45,177 nt of DNA from Chloroflexota bacterium (GCA_022562155.1 JADFPV010000015.1:1-45177); one strand, 5' to 3'. Positions 1-10,655 are shown, numbered from the stretch's first letter. Made by a program: numbers and translations. Notes: generated by a model not told the origin, from the sequence alone.

Positions 1-3000
1 ATGATGAACTGCGTGCGCTCCGAGAGTTCCTGGAGGGCATCGTTGAAGCGGCCGACATTCGACTCGTCCAGCGCTGCGTCGACCTCGTCGAGGACGCAGA
101 TGGGCGAGGGGTTGGTGTCGAGTAGCGCGAACAGCAGCGCCATGGCCGTGAGCGAGCGCTCGCCGCCGGAGAGCATGTTCAACGTCTTGACGCGCTTGCG
201 CGGCGGCTGCGCCATGATGTCGACGCCGGCGAGCGTGTCCTCTTCCTCCGCCCTGGTGAGCAGCAGCTCCGCCTGGCCGCCGCCGAAGAACGTCTGGAAG
301 TAGCGCTGGAACGATGTGTTGACCTGGCGGAAGGTGCTGGAGAAGCGCTCCTTGATGATCGACTCCAGCTCCTTGATCGCTTCTTGGAGTGCCTCCTCGG
401 CTTCACGCAGATCGTCGAGCTGGCTGGTTAGATACTCGTGGCGCTCGCGGCTCTCCGAGAAGTCCTCTTTGGCCTCTTCGTTGACTGGGCCGAGCTTCCG
501 GATGCCTTCGCGCAGCTCGCTGATGCGGTCTTTGAGGACCACGGTGTCGACCGCCGCACCACCACGCACGGGCGGTGGTTCGTCGCCAGACGTGGCCTCG
601 GACTTGAGCCACGCGGGGGGCTTGCCGGGCTCCGTAACTTCTTCCTCTGCGTCCGCTTCCAGCTCAGTAAGGCCGACCTCACTGTCCTGCAGGGGCCGGA
701 ACCCTTCCTCCTCGAGTCGCGCTTGGAGCGTCTCGAGCTCCTCTGTCCTGAGCGTTACGGCTGACTGCGCCTCCAACAGCTGCCGCTCCGCCGCAAGCGA
801 CTTGGATCGGCCGGTTGCGAGGTCGCTGTCGATCGTGCGCTGGCGCGACTCGATCTGCTCGAGCGCGCTGCGGGCTGGGACTAACTCTTCGCGGGCGGTC
901 GCCGCTTCGGCGGCCTTGGTTTCAAGCTCTTGCTTGGAAGCATTGAGGCGGCTGAGGACCGTCTTCAGCTCTTCCTCGACCCGTTCGCCGGCCTCGACGC
1001 GGCGCCGAATTTCGCCCTCGATGCGTTCGAGCGTCGAGGCTTGTACTTCGGCCTGACGCTGGATCGCTGCCTGTTCACTCTGCAGCGCCCGGACCTTAGC
1101 CGAGCGATCGGCGTCGGTCTGGGCTAAGCCCTCGCGGGATGAGGTGAGCTGTTCGATTTCCGGCGCTAACCGCCGGCCGACGGCCTGCTGTTCCTCGGTC
1201 CGCCCTTTTGCTTGATCGAGCGAGGCCTGGGCGTTCGTGAGCTGTTCGGCATTCCGCTGTTCCATGCTGCGCGCGTCGAGCAGGCGCGCGTGTAGTGTCG
1301 TGAGGCGAGCAGCCGTGGACGGCAGGCGTCCGCGATGCTGTCGCATCGCCTCGTTCGCCGCCGTCAGCTCACCTGAAAGGCGTTCGACCTCCGGTGCGAG
1401 GCGGTCGCGTTCTTGCTGCGCCTCGGATTGTTCGCTGCGCTCCGTCTCGATGGCGGCGGCCGCTTGTTCGTGAGAAGCGCGCAGGTGCTCCAGTTCGGTA
1501 GGCAGCTCGCCAACCTCGCGTTTGTGGGTGAAGGCCCGCCGTACCGCTTTTGCGCTGCCTGCTGTCATCGAGCCGACGGGACGCAGCAGCGTGCCGTCGA
1601 GCGTGACGACGCTGCCAAGGCCACGGCGTAGGAGTTGCTTGGCTAGGCCGACGTTCTCGGTGACGATGGTGCGGCCGAGGAGGGTGTCGATGAGGGGGCG
1701 GTAGCGCGTTTCGCATCGGACGAGTTCTGAGGCAACGCCGATCACGCCCTTCTCCTCCAGCAGGTTGATGGGATGGATCGGTTTGAGATCGCTGAGCGGA
1801 TAGACGGTCGCCCGGCCTAGGTCTTCGCTGACGAGCAACTCGACCGCCGCGAGCGCGTCGTCCTGGGACTCGACCACGATAGCGTGGAGGCTATCGGCCA
1901 GCGCCGCCTCGATCGCGCGTTCCAGTCCGGCTGACACGCGGAGCAGCTGACCAACCATGCCGATGAGGCCGTGGATGCGGCCATCCTCCGATGGCTCGGT
2001 ATCGGCGACCTTGCCTCCAGCTACGAGGAGCGCTTGTACGCCCGCGTCAGAGGGCGGCAGGTCAAGCTCCGTTGCCTGAGCGGCGTCTAGCCGCGTCTCG
2101 GCGGCTTGGATGGCGGCGGTGAGGGTACGGATCTCTTGCTCGCGCCGGACGACGGCAAGCGACGCGCGCTCGAGCCGCTCGCGGGCGGCTTGTAGCGCTC
2201 GGGAGTTCCGGTTCACGTTGGGCGTGAGGTCGACGACGCGCGTCCGCCGTGTCGCGAATTCCCTTGCCCAGGACTTGAGTTCTGCCATCTGTCCCAGACG
2301 GCGCTCCGTGAGGGTCGTCAGCTCGCCTTGAACGCGTTCTTGCTGTTCGTTGAGCGCGCTGAGTCTGGCGTCTGCGCCCGCAGCCTGCGTGTTCGCTTGG
2401 GCGATGACTTCCTCGGCGCTCGCAAGGTGCCGGGTGAGTTCACCGAGGCGGCTATCGATACGGGCAAGTTCCTGGGCGTCGGCGTCTGGCATCCGCGCTT
2501 GATCGAGCGCTTCGGTGACCTCCGCCGCGCGCTGACGCTGCTGATCGGCCAGTGCCGCCGTCTGTTGCCGCTCCGAGCGCATGGCTTCGCCTTCAATCGC
2601 AAGCTCTCCTTTGCGCGCCTCGAGCATCGCCTGCCGTTCGCCGTCAATCGTAATGCGCTGTTCCAGATCGCGTCGATACTGGTCGAACGTGCGGTAGCGT
2701 TCATCGCGCTCGGCGATGTCCCGGCGGCGTTCGTCGATTGCGCCTGCGAGGGAGACAAGGCCTTCCTCGAACGCCGTTGCTTCCTTTTGGGCGGTGTCGA
2801 ATGCCTCCTGGCGCTGGTCGCAGACCGCCCGGGCCGCCGCGAGCGCCTCTTGAGCGTCTTGCCATTGCTGGCCGAACAGCGTCTTGAGCGCGTCCGCCAG
2901 CTCCGCACTGAGGCGGGCGTGCTCGGCAGCGCGATCCGCTTGCCGCTCCAACTGTCGGAGGCGGGGCGCGATCTCGCGGGCGAGCAGTTCGACGCGCTCC

Positions 3001-3563
3001 AGGTTGTCGCGCGTCGCCTTCAGGCGTCGCTGTGACTCGTTGAGCTTCTCGCGATGGAGCCGGACATCAGCCGCCTCCTCGATCATTCCGCGGCGTTCGT
3101 CTGGCCGCAGCGTGAGGACCTGCTCCACAAGGCCCTGGCCCATGAAGGCATAGCTGTTCTGGCCGACTTGAGCCTTCATGAACAGCTCGCTCAGATCCTT
3201 GAGCCGGACGCGACTCTGGTTGAGGTAATACTCGTTGTCTCCGCTGCGATAGGCGCGTCTGCTAACGACGACCTCCTCGAAATCGAGCGGTAGCCAGCCA
3301 TCCTCGTTGTCGAGCGTGAGTTTGACTTCTGCCATGCCTTGGGCAGGGCGCTTATCGCTACCGGAGAAAATGATGTCTTCAGTCTTGCGGGCGCGGAGTG
3401 CCCGGTTCGCTTGCTCGCCGAGCACCCATCGGATGGCCTCTGCTACGTTTGTCTTACCGGAACCGTTGGGGCCGGCGATGCAGGTAACGCCCGGACCGAA
3501 TTCGAGCGCTGTGGACGACGCGAAGCTCTTGAAGCCGTTAATGTCTAGGCGTTTCAGGTACAT
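1..3563 (-). CDS. smc: Chromosome segregation protein SMC (partial, runs off the left edge)
   Basis: Minus-strand translation starts MYLKRLDINGFKSFASSTALEFGPGVTCIAGPNGSGKTNVAEAIRWVLGEQ (Walker A and SMC N-terminus), then long coiled coil. The frame is open to position 1, which probably explains its absence from the ORF track. Confidence 0.93.
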   Translation of the reverse strand, partial: MYLKRLDINGFKSFASSTALEFGPGVTCIAGPNGSGKTNVAEAIRWVLGEQANRALRARKTEDIIFSGSDKRPAQGMAEVKLTLDNEDGWLPLDFEEVVVSRRAYRSGDNEYYLNQSRVRLKDLSELFMKAQVGQNSYAFMGQGLVEQVLTLRPDERRGMIEEAADVRLHREKLNESQRRLKATRDNLERVELLAREIAPRLRQLERQADRAAEHARLSAELADALKTLFGQQWQDAQEALAAARAVCDQRQEAFDTAQKEATAFEEGLVSLAGAIDERRRDIAERDERYRTFDQYRRDLEQRITIDGERQAMLEARKGELAIEGEAMRSERQQTAALADQQRQRAAEVTEALDQARMPDADAQELARIDSRLGELTRHLASAEEVIAQANTQAAGADARLSALNEQQERVQGELTTLTERRLGQMAELKSWAREFATRRTRVVDLTPNVNRNSRALQAARERLERASLAVVRREQEIRTLTAAIQAAETRLDAAQATELDLPPSDAGVQALLVAGGKVADTEPSEDGRIHGLIGMVGQLLRVSAGLERAIEAALADSLHAIVVESQDDALAAVELLVSEDLGRATVYPLSDLKPIHPINLLEEKGVIGVASELVRCETRYRPLIDTLLGRTIVTENVGLAKQLLRRGLGSVVTLDGTLLRPVGSMTAGSAKAVRRAFTHKREVGELPTELEHLRASHEQAAAAIETERSEQSEAQQERDRLAPEVERLSGELTAANEAMRQHRGRLPSTAARLTTLHARLLDARSMEQRNAEQLTNAQASLDQAKGRTEEQQAVGRRLAPEIEQLTSSREGLAQTDADRSAKVRALQSEQAAIQRQAEVQASTLERIEGEIRRRVEAGERVEEELKTVLSRLNASKQELETKAAEAATAREELVPARSALEQIESRQRTIDSDLATGRSKSLAAERQLLEAQSAVTLRTEELETLQARLEEEGFRPLQDSEVGLTELEADAEEEVTEPGKPPAWLKSEATSGDEPPPVRGGAAVDTVVLKDRISELREGIRKLGPVNEEAKEDFSESRERHEYLTSQLDDLREAEEALQEAIKELESIIKERFSSTFRQVNTSFQRYFQTFFGGGQAELLLTRAEEEDTLAGVDIMAQPPRKRVKTLNMLSGGERSLTAMALLFALLDTNPSPICVLDEVDAALDESNVGRFNDALQELSERTQFI

Positions 3564-3590
3564 TCGTGAGACATCCCTGTCATCATTAGC

Positions 3591-4289
3591 TTACTGCTCC
3601 AATTCTCGGAGCGCTTCGCGGGCGGCTCGTTTCTCCGCCTGTTGTTTGCTAGGTCCTGTTCCTTTACCCCGCGTCTGGCCATCGACAATCGCTTCCACTG
3701 TGAACTTGCGCTTGTGGTCGGGTCCCTCCGACTCCACGAGTTCGTAGATGGGTGTGCTCTGGAACCGTGACTGACACAGCTCTTGGAGCCGGGACTTCGC
3801 GTCCAGGGGCGAGCCGCCGTCTTTGACGCTCTCGATCTCGTCTTCGAGCGAACGCAAGACGAAATCGCGGGCAGGCGCGAGGCCTTGATCAAGGAAGATC
3901 GCTCCTACCAAGGCTTCGTAGATGTGAGAGAGGTTCGTCGGCCGAGACCTTCCTCCCCCCTCATCCTCGCCTCGTCCTAGGAGGAGTTCCTCGCCAAGCT
4001 GCAAGCGCTCCGCAGCGTTGGCAAGCGTGTCTCGACGGACGAGGTGGGCTCTCATCTCTGTCAACTTGCCCTCGTCCTGGCCGGGATAGGCCGCGAACAG
4101 CTCGTCGGCTATCGCGAGCCCGAGGACGGCGTCGCCCAGGAACTCCAGCCGCTCGTTCGACTCAGGAGCTGCCTCCGGATTCTCGTTGACGTAGGAGCTA
4201 TGCACGAGCGCCTTCTGGAGGAGTTCAGCGTTCTTGAATGTTACGCCCAAACGCACTTCCAGATCCGCGGGCTTAGCCAACGTGGCCAC
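3591..4289 (-). CDS. rnc: Ribonuclease III
   Basis: NERLEFLGDAVLGLAIADEL signature plus C-terminal dsRBD (GKGTGPSKQQAEKRAAREAL); lies just upstream of smc on the same strand. Confidence 0.96.
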   Translation of the reverse strand: MATLAKPADLEVRLGVTFKNAELLQKALVHSSYVNENPEAAPESNERLEFLGDAVLGLAIADELFAAYPGQDEGKLTEMRAHLVRRDTLANAAERLQLGEELLLGRGEDEGGGRSRPTNLSHIYEALVGAIFLDQGLAPARDFVLRSLEDEIESVKDGGSPLDAKSRLQELCQSRFQSTPIYELVESEGPDHKRKFTVEAIVDGQTRGKGTGPSKQQAEKRAAREALRELEQ

Positions 4290-4618
4290 CTTTCGTGTCG
4301 ACTTGATACGGTGCCGTCTTCAGGAGGACGCGGCTGGCTAGCCAAGGCCTGTTGAAGCTGATGTGCGAAGGGAAGGGCGGAGCAGGTCTTCGCTGTGCTG
4401 GTCGGGTGGCTGAAGTGATGCCCGTAAAACGGGGCGCCTTCGGTGCGCCGCAGAAGCGCGCCTGCTGGGACTCCCTGCCCGTCACGAACTCGCAGCGATG
4501 CTACCTCCTCCGGCGACCGCGCGCCGGGTGATGAAAGCCAGCTAGCGCCATCTTAGGAAGGAGCCCGTCGTCTTGTCAAGCAGACCAGTTATTGGCATGC
4601 TGCTACACTCCAGGATAC

Positions 4619-5885
4619 ATGGGCAGGGTACGAGCGGCGCTGGTAAAACGGTTCTGGCAGCAACTACCAGAGGCCGCAAATCGCGGGCTCCAGGCTGCTG
4701 TTTCCGTAACGGAACGGCGTAACACCGATCTCTATCTCGTTGGTGGGGCGGTCCGAGATTTGTTGCTCGAGTTGCCAGTTGGCGATGTCGATCTCCTCGT
4801 CGAAGATGATGCCATTGCCGTTGCCGGAACGCTGGGTAAACGACTGGGGGCAAAGGTTGCTGTACATCACAGGTTCGGAACGGCGGTGGTTAAAGGAGCC
4901 GGAATGCGGTTGGATTTCGCACGGGCGAGGACGGAGGTATTCGAACCCGGGAGCCCTGCCTATGGTGCGCCCAGCGGAGCTGGAGGAGGACTTGGGGCGG
5001 CGCGATTTTACGATCAACGCGATGGCGCTGCGCTTAAGCGGACCGCGCACCGGCGAGCTGATCGATCTCCATGGTGGTGAGCGCGACCTCGCGGCCGCTC
5101 GCGTGCGCATCCTCCATACTAAAAGTTTTCAGGACGACGCGACCCGGATGTTTCGCGCTCTTCGCTACGCAGGACGTCTCGGTTTTCAGATCGAGCACTC
5201 GACGGCCGTGTGCTTACGGCGGGACAGGAGCTATATCGACGCGATCAGCGGGACACGAGTCAGGCGTGAACTGGAGCGCATTGCAGTTGAGGAGCGGGTA
5301 GGGGAGATTATACAGCTGGCCTTCCGTCAGGGTGTCCTGGATGCTGTACATCCTGTGTTGGGTAGCGACGGTGCGGGCCGGAAGGCCACGAAGGAGCTTA
5401 CGACGCTGGCTGTCTCCCATCGGGACAGCGTGTTGCTATGTTTGCTGCTAGCTGGAGCCGCGGCCACCGACATAGAGGTCGTAACCGGGCGCTTGGCGCT
5501 GACGGGACGACAAGCTAAGGCTGTGTCTGGTTTTGTTGCGCTGCAGGACGTGCTGGCAGAGCTTGCTAGGCCGGGGTTGAAGGCAAGTCAGGTAGTCGAT
5601 CTGCTGGGACCGTCTCCGGTGGAATCGGTCGAGGCGACCGCGCTTGTGGGCTCTCGCAGGGTTGCGGGGCGGGCGCGGCGCTACCTGGAGGAGTGGCGGT
5701 TTGTGCGACCAGTGCTCCACGGTAGCGATCTAGAGCGGTTAGGCATCGCGAGCGGACCCAAGGTAGGATCGATGCTGAAGGCGCTGCTGACGGCTAAGCT
5801 GGACACCGAAGTGCGGACGCGGGACGACGAAGCGGCGTTCGTTGAGCGAGTGATGAGAGAGCAGAGAGGCAGACGGCGTGGTTGA
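4619..5885 (+). pseudogene. CCA tRNA nucleotidyltransferase / poly(A) polymerase family, split by a one-base frameshift near 4946-4951
   Basis: First frame carries LVGGAVRDLLLELPVGDVDLLVEDDA...RARTEVFEPG; second frame continues GALPMVRPAELEEDLGRRDFTINAMALRL...FQDDATRMFRALRYAGRLGF. Removing one base in CCCGGG joins them as TEVFEPGALPMVRP. Confidence 0.85.
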
Positions 5886-6150
5886 AGACGGTCCCTGCAC
5901 CGTCTGTGGTGAGGTGGCGCCTGCCGGTTCGGCATCCGTCTGCCACAGCTGCGGTGAGCCGTTCCACTTGAACGAACGCAACGACACTGAGGGCAAGGAC
6001 TGCGGCGCTGTCTGGATCGATGAGCAGTATCAAGCCCTACGTTTCGGCTGTCAGCGCTGCCTAGATCAAGGACAGCAGACGCAGAAGCCGGAGCCTCGCG
6101 TGCGCGAGCCGCGCGTGGGTCCGCGTCGCTATCGTAGGCGGGACGTATGA
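5878..6150 (+). CDS. Small RING/PHD-like zinc finger protein with basic C-terminus
   Basis: GTG start overlapping the end of the cca frame; Cys/His pattern CTVC...CHSC...H...C...CQRC. Confidence 0.6.
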   Translation: MVEDGPCTVCGEVAPAGSASVCHSCGEPFHLNERNDTEGKDCGAVWIDEQYQALRFGCQRCLDQGQQTQKPEPRVREPRVGPRRYRRRDV

Positions 6151-6452
6151 GCGACGCGCAGGCCGGACGACGCAGGCGCCGGAGGCGTACCCGGAGGCGA
6201 GAAGAGGGCAAGACCTATCAGTCTCGGGAGACACTCCCGGCACAGCCCAAGCCCTCGCCTCGGTCGTTTCCGGAGTGGAACTGGCGCACCTTCCCGGTGT
6301 TCTTCGCGTTCATCCTTGGTGTGGTCATTATGGGGATCGCGATCGCGAGCCCGGCGCTTGGCCTGGTCTTCTTCTTCGGTGGGCTGTTCGGCTTGGCGTA
6401 TGGAGCGGCGCACATTCTGGCGCGGCTTTGGGTAGGTCGCCGCCGTGGTTAG
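6147..6452 (+). CDS. Small membrane protein with Arg-rich N-terminus
   Basis: RRRRRRRTRRR N-terminus followed by two hydrophobic segments; ATG overlaps the upstream stop. Confidence 0.6.
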   Translation: MSDAQAGRRRRRRRTRRREEGKTYQSRETLPAQPKPSPRSFPEWNWRTFPVFFAFILGVVIMGIAIASPALGLVFFFGGLFGLAYGAAHILARLWVGRRRG

Positions 6453-6892
6453 GGGATTGAGCGTACCATCCAGACTGAGGTATTGCTACTAGGCATCGGA
6501 GGCGATTCCTTTCTGGTTAGCGGGCGATAGCCTAGCCGAAGCCAGAAGTAAAGAGCCAGACCGATCGATGCGGGCACAAGTGCATAGAGCCGGTCCGCCT
6601 TGCTCTTGAGGCGTCGCTCGACGCCGAGCGCTATGGTGCCGCCGATCCCAAGCCTACGCTGGCCGGGCACCACAGCGAGGAAATCGACCTGCGCCGCGTC
6701 TCGCTCGGGTGCTGCCGTCTGGAACGCGATGAACGCGGATGCGTCGTCATTCGTCAGGACGTGGGTGCTTCCAACTGAACCGGCCACAGCATCTAATGAT
6801 GCCCACCGCAGGCAGCCAGCCTGTTCTGCGACAGCCGGCAGCCAGGCTGCGAGGCGCTCGACGTCAGAACGTCGAACGGTGTGGAGCCTCAC
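6449..6892 (-). CDS. GNAT-family acetyltransferase
   Basis: VDFLAVVPGQRRLGIGGTIALGVERRLK resembles the GNAT acetyl-CoA-binding motif; ends ALYFWLRLGYRPLTRKE. GTG start overlaps the dinG stop (GTGA). Confidence 0.75.
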   Translation of the reverse strand: MRLHTVRRSDVERLAAWLPAVAEQAGCLRWASLDAVAGSVGSTHVLTNDDASAFIAFQTAAPERDAAQVDFLAVVPGQRRLGIGGTIALGVERRLKSKADRLYALVPASIGLALYFWLRLGYRPLTRKESPPMPSSNTSVWMVRSIP

Positions 6893-9672
6893 GCCCGGGG
6901 CCGCTCCAACCACTGCGAGACCAGGTCGGGCATTTGGCCGAGCAAGGCCCGCTCGACGGTGCATGAGGGTAGCGAGCGAAGAAACCTCTGGCCGTAGCTG
7001 CGCGTTGCGATGCGGGCGTCGAGGACGACCATGACGCCGCGGTCTGTTTTGCGGCGGATCAGACGCCCGAACCCCTGCTTGAACCGGAGGGCGGCCTGGG
7101 GCACAGCGTACTCCGCGAAGGGGTCGTCGTAGAGTTCGGAACGCGCCTTGAAGATCGGGTCGTCCGGGACCGCGAACGGGAGTCGTGCCATCACGAGCAA
7201 CGAGAGCGCATCGCCAACGATGTCCACACCTTCCCAGAAGCTGGCGGTGCCTAGCACGACCGTGTTCGGGTCGTCCCGCAGCGCCTGAGCGAGCTGGCGC
7301 GGCGAGCCATCGATGTTGTGGCCAAGCACGAGGATGTTCTCCTCCTCCAGTGCTTCGCGGATGCCGGCGTGCGCCGCCCGCAGACTAGCGTGGGACGTAA
7401 AGAGCACGAGTGCGCGTCCGCCGCTGGCCCGTACGAGATCGATCAACGTTGTTTGCAGCGCCGCCATATAACCTGGCTGGTTCGGCTCCGGCATGTCCTG
7501 TGGCACCAGTACCTTCGTCGATTCGGCGTAGTTGAATGGCGAGCCAAGCTCCAGCTCGTTCGCTTCGCTCAGGCCCAGCGTGTGGCGGATGTAATCGAAA
7601 CTGGCTTCGGTGGTGAGTGTGGCGCTCGTCAGAATGGTCGCCTCCTTCTCCTCAAAGAGCCGTTCGCTAAGCAACCTGGCCACGCTTAGTGGGGCGCTCG
7701 ACAGGCCCACACCGGCTCCTGAGCGCCGCTGTGTGAGCCAGCAGATGCTGTTAGGGTCCTCCTTCAGGACGATGGTCGCGATGCCTTCGCGCAACGACTC
7801 GCCGATTTGGAGGAGGTCGACCGCCTCCGACAGCAGCGACTCGTGGTCGAGTAGCGCTGTCGCCTCTGGAGAATTGAGGCCGCGGTGAAGCAGACCGACC
7901 GCCGAAAGAACCTCCGCGAGGGTCGCACCCAGGTTCTCCCATGCGAGTTCAACCTCGGACCAGTCCGGCTGGACGCGTGTGCTTCGCGTAAGCGAGAGGC
8001 GTTCCTCGTAGTTGCCAGGGCCCGTGGACTGTTCTTTGAGGAATGCCGCCAGCCGATCGAAAAACTCCGGCGCTCGCTGTCGCGCGCGGCCGATCGCGTC
8101 CTCCGTGCGCGCCGCCGTCTCCAGGAGGTCCCGCGTCGTCGTCAGTTGGCCGGCCAGTCCGCGCGACGCGTTGCGGATGCCGCTGGCCAGGGCGGCGCTC
8201 CGTTCGAGAAGAGCGCCGACGTTGTCCTCGTCGGCCTGGAACCCGAACTGTCGAGTTGCCTCAGCCTCGAGGTGCTGGGCCTCGTCGACGATCAGATGGG
8301 CATATTCCGGGATCACGCCTCCACCAACGGCGAGGTCGGATAGCACTAGGGCATGGTTGGCAACAATGATGTGGGCGGCCTCCGCTCGTTTGCGGGCTCG
8401 CAACAGGAAACAGGAGCCGTCCTTCACGAATGCGCATGGTGTGGAGAGGCATGCCTGGTTCTGTGCCGAAAGGCGGGTCCAGACGGCGTCTTCGCCCTGT
8501 GAGAGGCGCAGTTCGGCGCGGTCTCCGGTTTCGGTGTGAGGCAGCCAGAGGAGAAGCCTCACGAGGAGCTTGGCCTCTTCTTCGGTCCTGGTCTGAGCGT
8601 TGCGGAGATTCATCCAGCTCAGGAGACAGAGGTAGTTGCGCCGGCCCTTGAGCTGGGCCGCCCGCAGTTCGCCACCGCCGAGGAGTTGCTTCACGGCTGG
8701 GATGTCCTGGCCCATCAACTGAGCCTGCAGGTTGATGGTGTTGGTCGAGACCACGACGCGTTCTTCGTTCTGTTGTGCGTACATCGCAGCAGGGAGTAGA
8801 TAGGCGAGCGACTTGCCGACGCCGGTACCGGCTTCGACGAGCAGATCCTCGCTGTCGTTGAGGGCGCTGGTGACCGCCGCGGCCATCTGCACTTGCTCAG
8901 GCCGGTCTTCGAAGTCGTCGATGACGCTGCGAGCGTTTTTCGTGAGCCGAAGTTCGACGTCCTTAGGGTCGATGGCCTGGGTCCCGACTTCGTCGTTGCT
9001 TGCGGATGATTTAAGGTCGGCTGGTGGTCTGACCGCTCCATGCAGCAGGCCGGCAGCTTCCGCCGTCTGTTCCGCCGCTCGCGGCAGCCCGTCCAACACA
9101 TCTTGTAGGAGAAATCGAAGCGGCCAATCGATGCTGGACGCGATGCGCTCGGCTTCGGCTATCAGCTCCGGGGGCAGGGCGGCCAATCGCTGGACGAGCG
9201 CGACAAAAACGGATCGCGCTGCTTCGGCATCGGCGAGGGCGCGATGCCGTACCGGGAACTCGATGCCGAGGTGGCGGGCGATCGCGTTCAAGTTCTGCTC
9301 GACGAGGCCGGGCAGGAGGACGTTGGCCAGCTCTTGCGTGTCGTAGGCGGGCCCGCGTGCGTAGACTCGCGCTCGTTCCAGGAACTCGAGGTCGAACGCA
9401 ATGTTCTGGCCAACCACCGGGAACTCGCCGATGAACGTTTCCAGCTCGGCTGCCACCTCCGCGAAGAGTGGCGCGCCCTGTAGATCCGCGTCAGAGATGT
9501 TGGTCAGGCGCTGGATGCGATACGGGATGGTCTGCTTAGGGTCAACGAAGGTGCTGAAGGTTTCGCAGCGGCCATCGAGGTCGAATCGAACCGCGCCGAT
9601 CTCCATGATGGCGTCGCGGCTAAAATCGAGCCCGGTCGTCTCTAGATCGAGGGCGACGTAGGTGCGGGACAT
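6889..9672 (-). CDS. dinG: DnaQ-type 3'-5' exonuclease fused to DinG-family helicase
   Basis: N-terminal VALDLETTGLDFSRDAIMEIGAVRF exonuclease motif; EAGTGVGKSLAYLLPA Walker A; LIVDEAQHLE (DEAH-like); C-terminal QGFGRLIRRKTDRGVMVVLDAR. Confidence 0.92.
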   Translation of the reverse strand: MSRTYVALDLETTGLDFSRDAIMEIGAVRFDLDGRCETFSTFVDPKQTIPYRIQRLTNISDADLQGAPLFAEVAAELETFIGEFPVVGQNIAFDLEFLERARVYARGPAYDTQELANVLLPGLVEQNLNAIARHLGIEFPVRHRALADAEAARSVFVALVQRLAALPPELIAEAERIASSIDWPLRFLLQDVLDGLPRAAEQTAEAAGLLHGAVRPPADLKSSASNDEVGTQAIDPKDVELRLTKNARSVIDDFEDRPEQVQMAAAVTSALNDSEDLLVEAGTGVGKSLAYLLPAAMYAQQNEERVVVSTNTINLQAQLMGQDIPAVKQLLGGGELRAAQLKGRRNYLCLLSWMNLRNAQTRTEEEAKLLVRLLLWLPHTETGDRAELRLSQGEDAVWTRLSAQNQACLSTPCAFVKDGSCFLLRARKRAEAAHIIVANHALVLSDLAVGGGVIPEYAHLIVDEAQHLEAEATRQFGFQADEDNVGALLERSAALASGIRNASRGLAGQLTTTRDLLETAARTEDAIGRARQRAPEFFDRLAAFLKEQSTGPGNYEERLSLTRSTRVQPDWSEVELAWENLGATLAEVLSAVGLLHRGLNSPEATALLDHESLLSEAVDLLQIGESLREGIATIVLKEDPNSICWLTQRRSGAGVGLSSAPLSVARLLSERLFEEKEATILTSATLTTEASFDYIRHTLGLSEANELELGSPFNYAESTKVLVPQDMPEPNQPGYMAALQTTLIDLVRASGGRALVLFTSHASLRAAHAGIREALEEENILVLGHNIDGSPRQLAQALRDDPNTVVLGTASFWEGVDIVGDALSLLVMARLPFAVPDDPIFKARSELYDDPFAEYAVPQAALRFKQGFGRLIRRKTDRGVMVVLDARIATRSYGQRFLRSLPSCTVERALLGQMPDLVSQWLERPRA

Positions 9673-9740
9673 GCGGTTCTTTCTAGCTCGTGAAGTGGCG
9701 CTATTCTAGCACGTGGAAAGAAATAGAACAAATGCGCGAC

Positions 9741-10451
9741 TCAGCCGGCAGCTTCGGCGCTCAGACTGGTTTCGGTGAAGCGTTGGAGGTTCCCATCAAG
9801 GAGGCCGTGTCCGGCGTGAAAGCGTCTGGCGTGCAGCTCCTCTAGCAGTTCCTCCTGCGTGTCAACGTCCTTGTCGAGGACCACACAGTAGGTGCCGATG
9901 CCCTGCGTCGAGTGGGCATCGCTGCCGCCCGTCCCCGGCTTTCCGATGGCCTGCGCGACCTTAAGGGCAAAGACATTTTCACGGACGGTATTCGCGCCGT
10001 TGAGCACCTCGATGGCGTCAACGAGCTGAAAGACCGGCAGCTTGGCCGCCTGCTCCGGCGTGAGCGTGAATGGCTCCTTCCCTTGGCGCGTGAAGTAGAC
10101 AGGATCGAAGAAATGGCGAAACGGGTGAGCCACGATAAGGAAGGCCCCCTGCTCATCGGCGACGCGGCGGAGATTCTCGCAGTGCCGGATGCCGCCGACG
10201 TACTCTTTAAGGCCGAGCGCCAGGATGTGCCCCATGTCGGTTGAGACTTCCATGCCGTTGGCGACGAGCAGGTTGGAGTTCTCCTTTCGGTACTCAGCGA
10301 GGGCATGGCGATCCCAGAGCCTGTCGTGTTCGCTGATGTGGACGGCCGTAAGGCCGCGCTTCGTCGCTTCTCGTGCCAGGTCGTCAGGGTCGAGTCCACT
10401 GTCCGACGCGCCGCGTGTCGTGTGGATGTGCATGTCGATGATGGTTCCCAC
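9741..10451 (-). CDS. PHP-domain metal-dependent phosphoesterase
   Basis: DMHIHTTRGASDSGLDPDDL...ISEHDRL...GGSDAHS metal-binding motifs. Confidence 0.85.
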   Translation of the reverse strand: MGTIIDMHIHTTRGASDSGLDPDDLAREATKRGLTAVHISEHDRLWDRHALAEYRKENSNLLVANGMEVSTDMGHILALGLKEYVGGIRHCENLRRVADEQGAFLIVAHPFRHFFDPVYFTRQGKEPFTLTPEQAAKLPVFQLVDAIEVLNGANTVRENVFALKVAQAIGKPGTGGSDAHSTQGIGTYCVVLDKDVDTQEELLEELHARRFHAGHGLLDGNLQRFTETSLSAEAAG

Positions 10452-10655
10452 CGCGGCAGTATAGCAGCAGGTCTACTTAGCTCTCGATCGGCGACCAGCT
10501 TGCCAGGTAGGGCATGAACCATGCGAACGTTGCGATGAAGACGAGGCCGCATGCAAGCATGGGCGCGCGAAGCCGCGCGCTTGCGATAGAGATCGGCAAG
10601 ACGGCAATAAGCGTGGTAATGAGGATGAATGCCGTGTAGATCCGGTTGGGGCTGC

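Noticed and set aside
316-3747. Many plus-strand ORFs across 1-3.7 kb (e.g. 316-1056, 2328-3035)
   Set aside because: They are antisense shadows of smc in high-GC DNA; the minus-strand frame encodes a clear SMC protein.
4300-4560. Possible riboswitch or structured leader between rnc and cca
   Set aside because: Local hairpins exist (e.g. CCCGTAAAACGGG, GGCGCCTTCGGTGCGCC) but I could not match any known riboswitch core.
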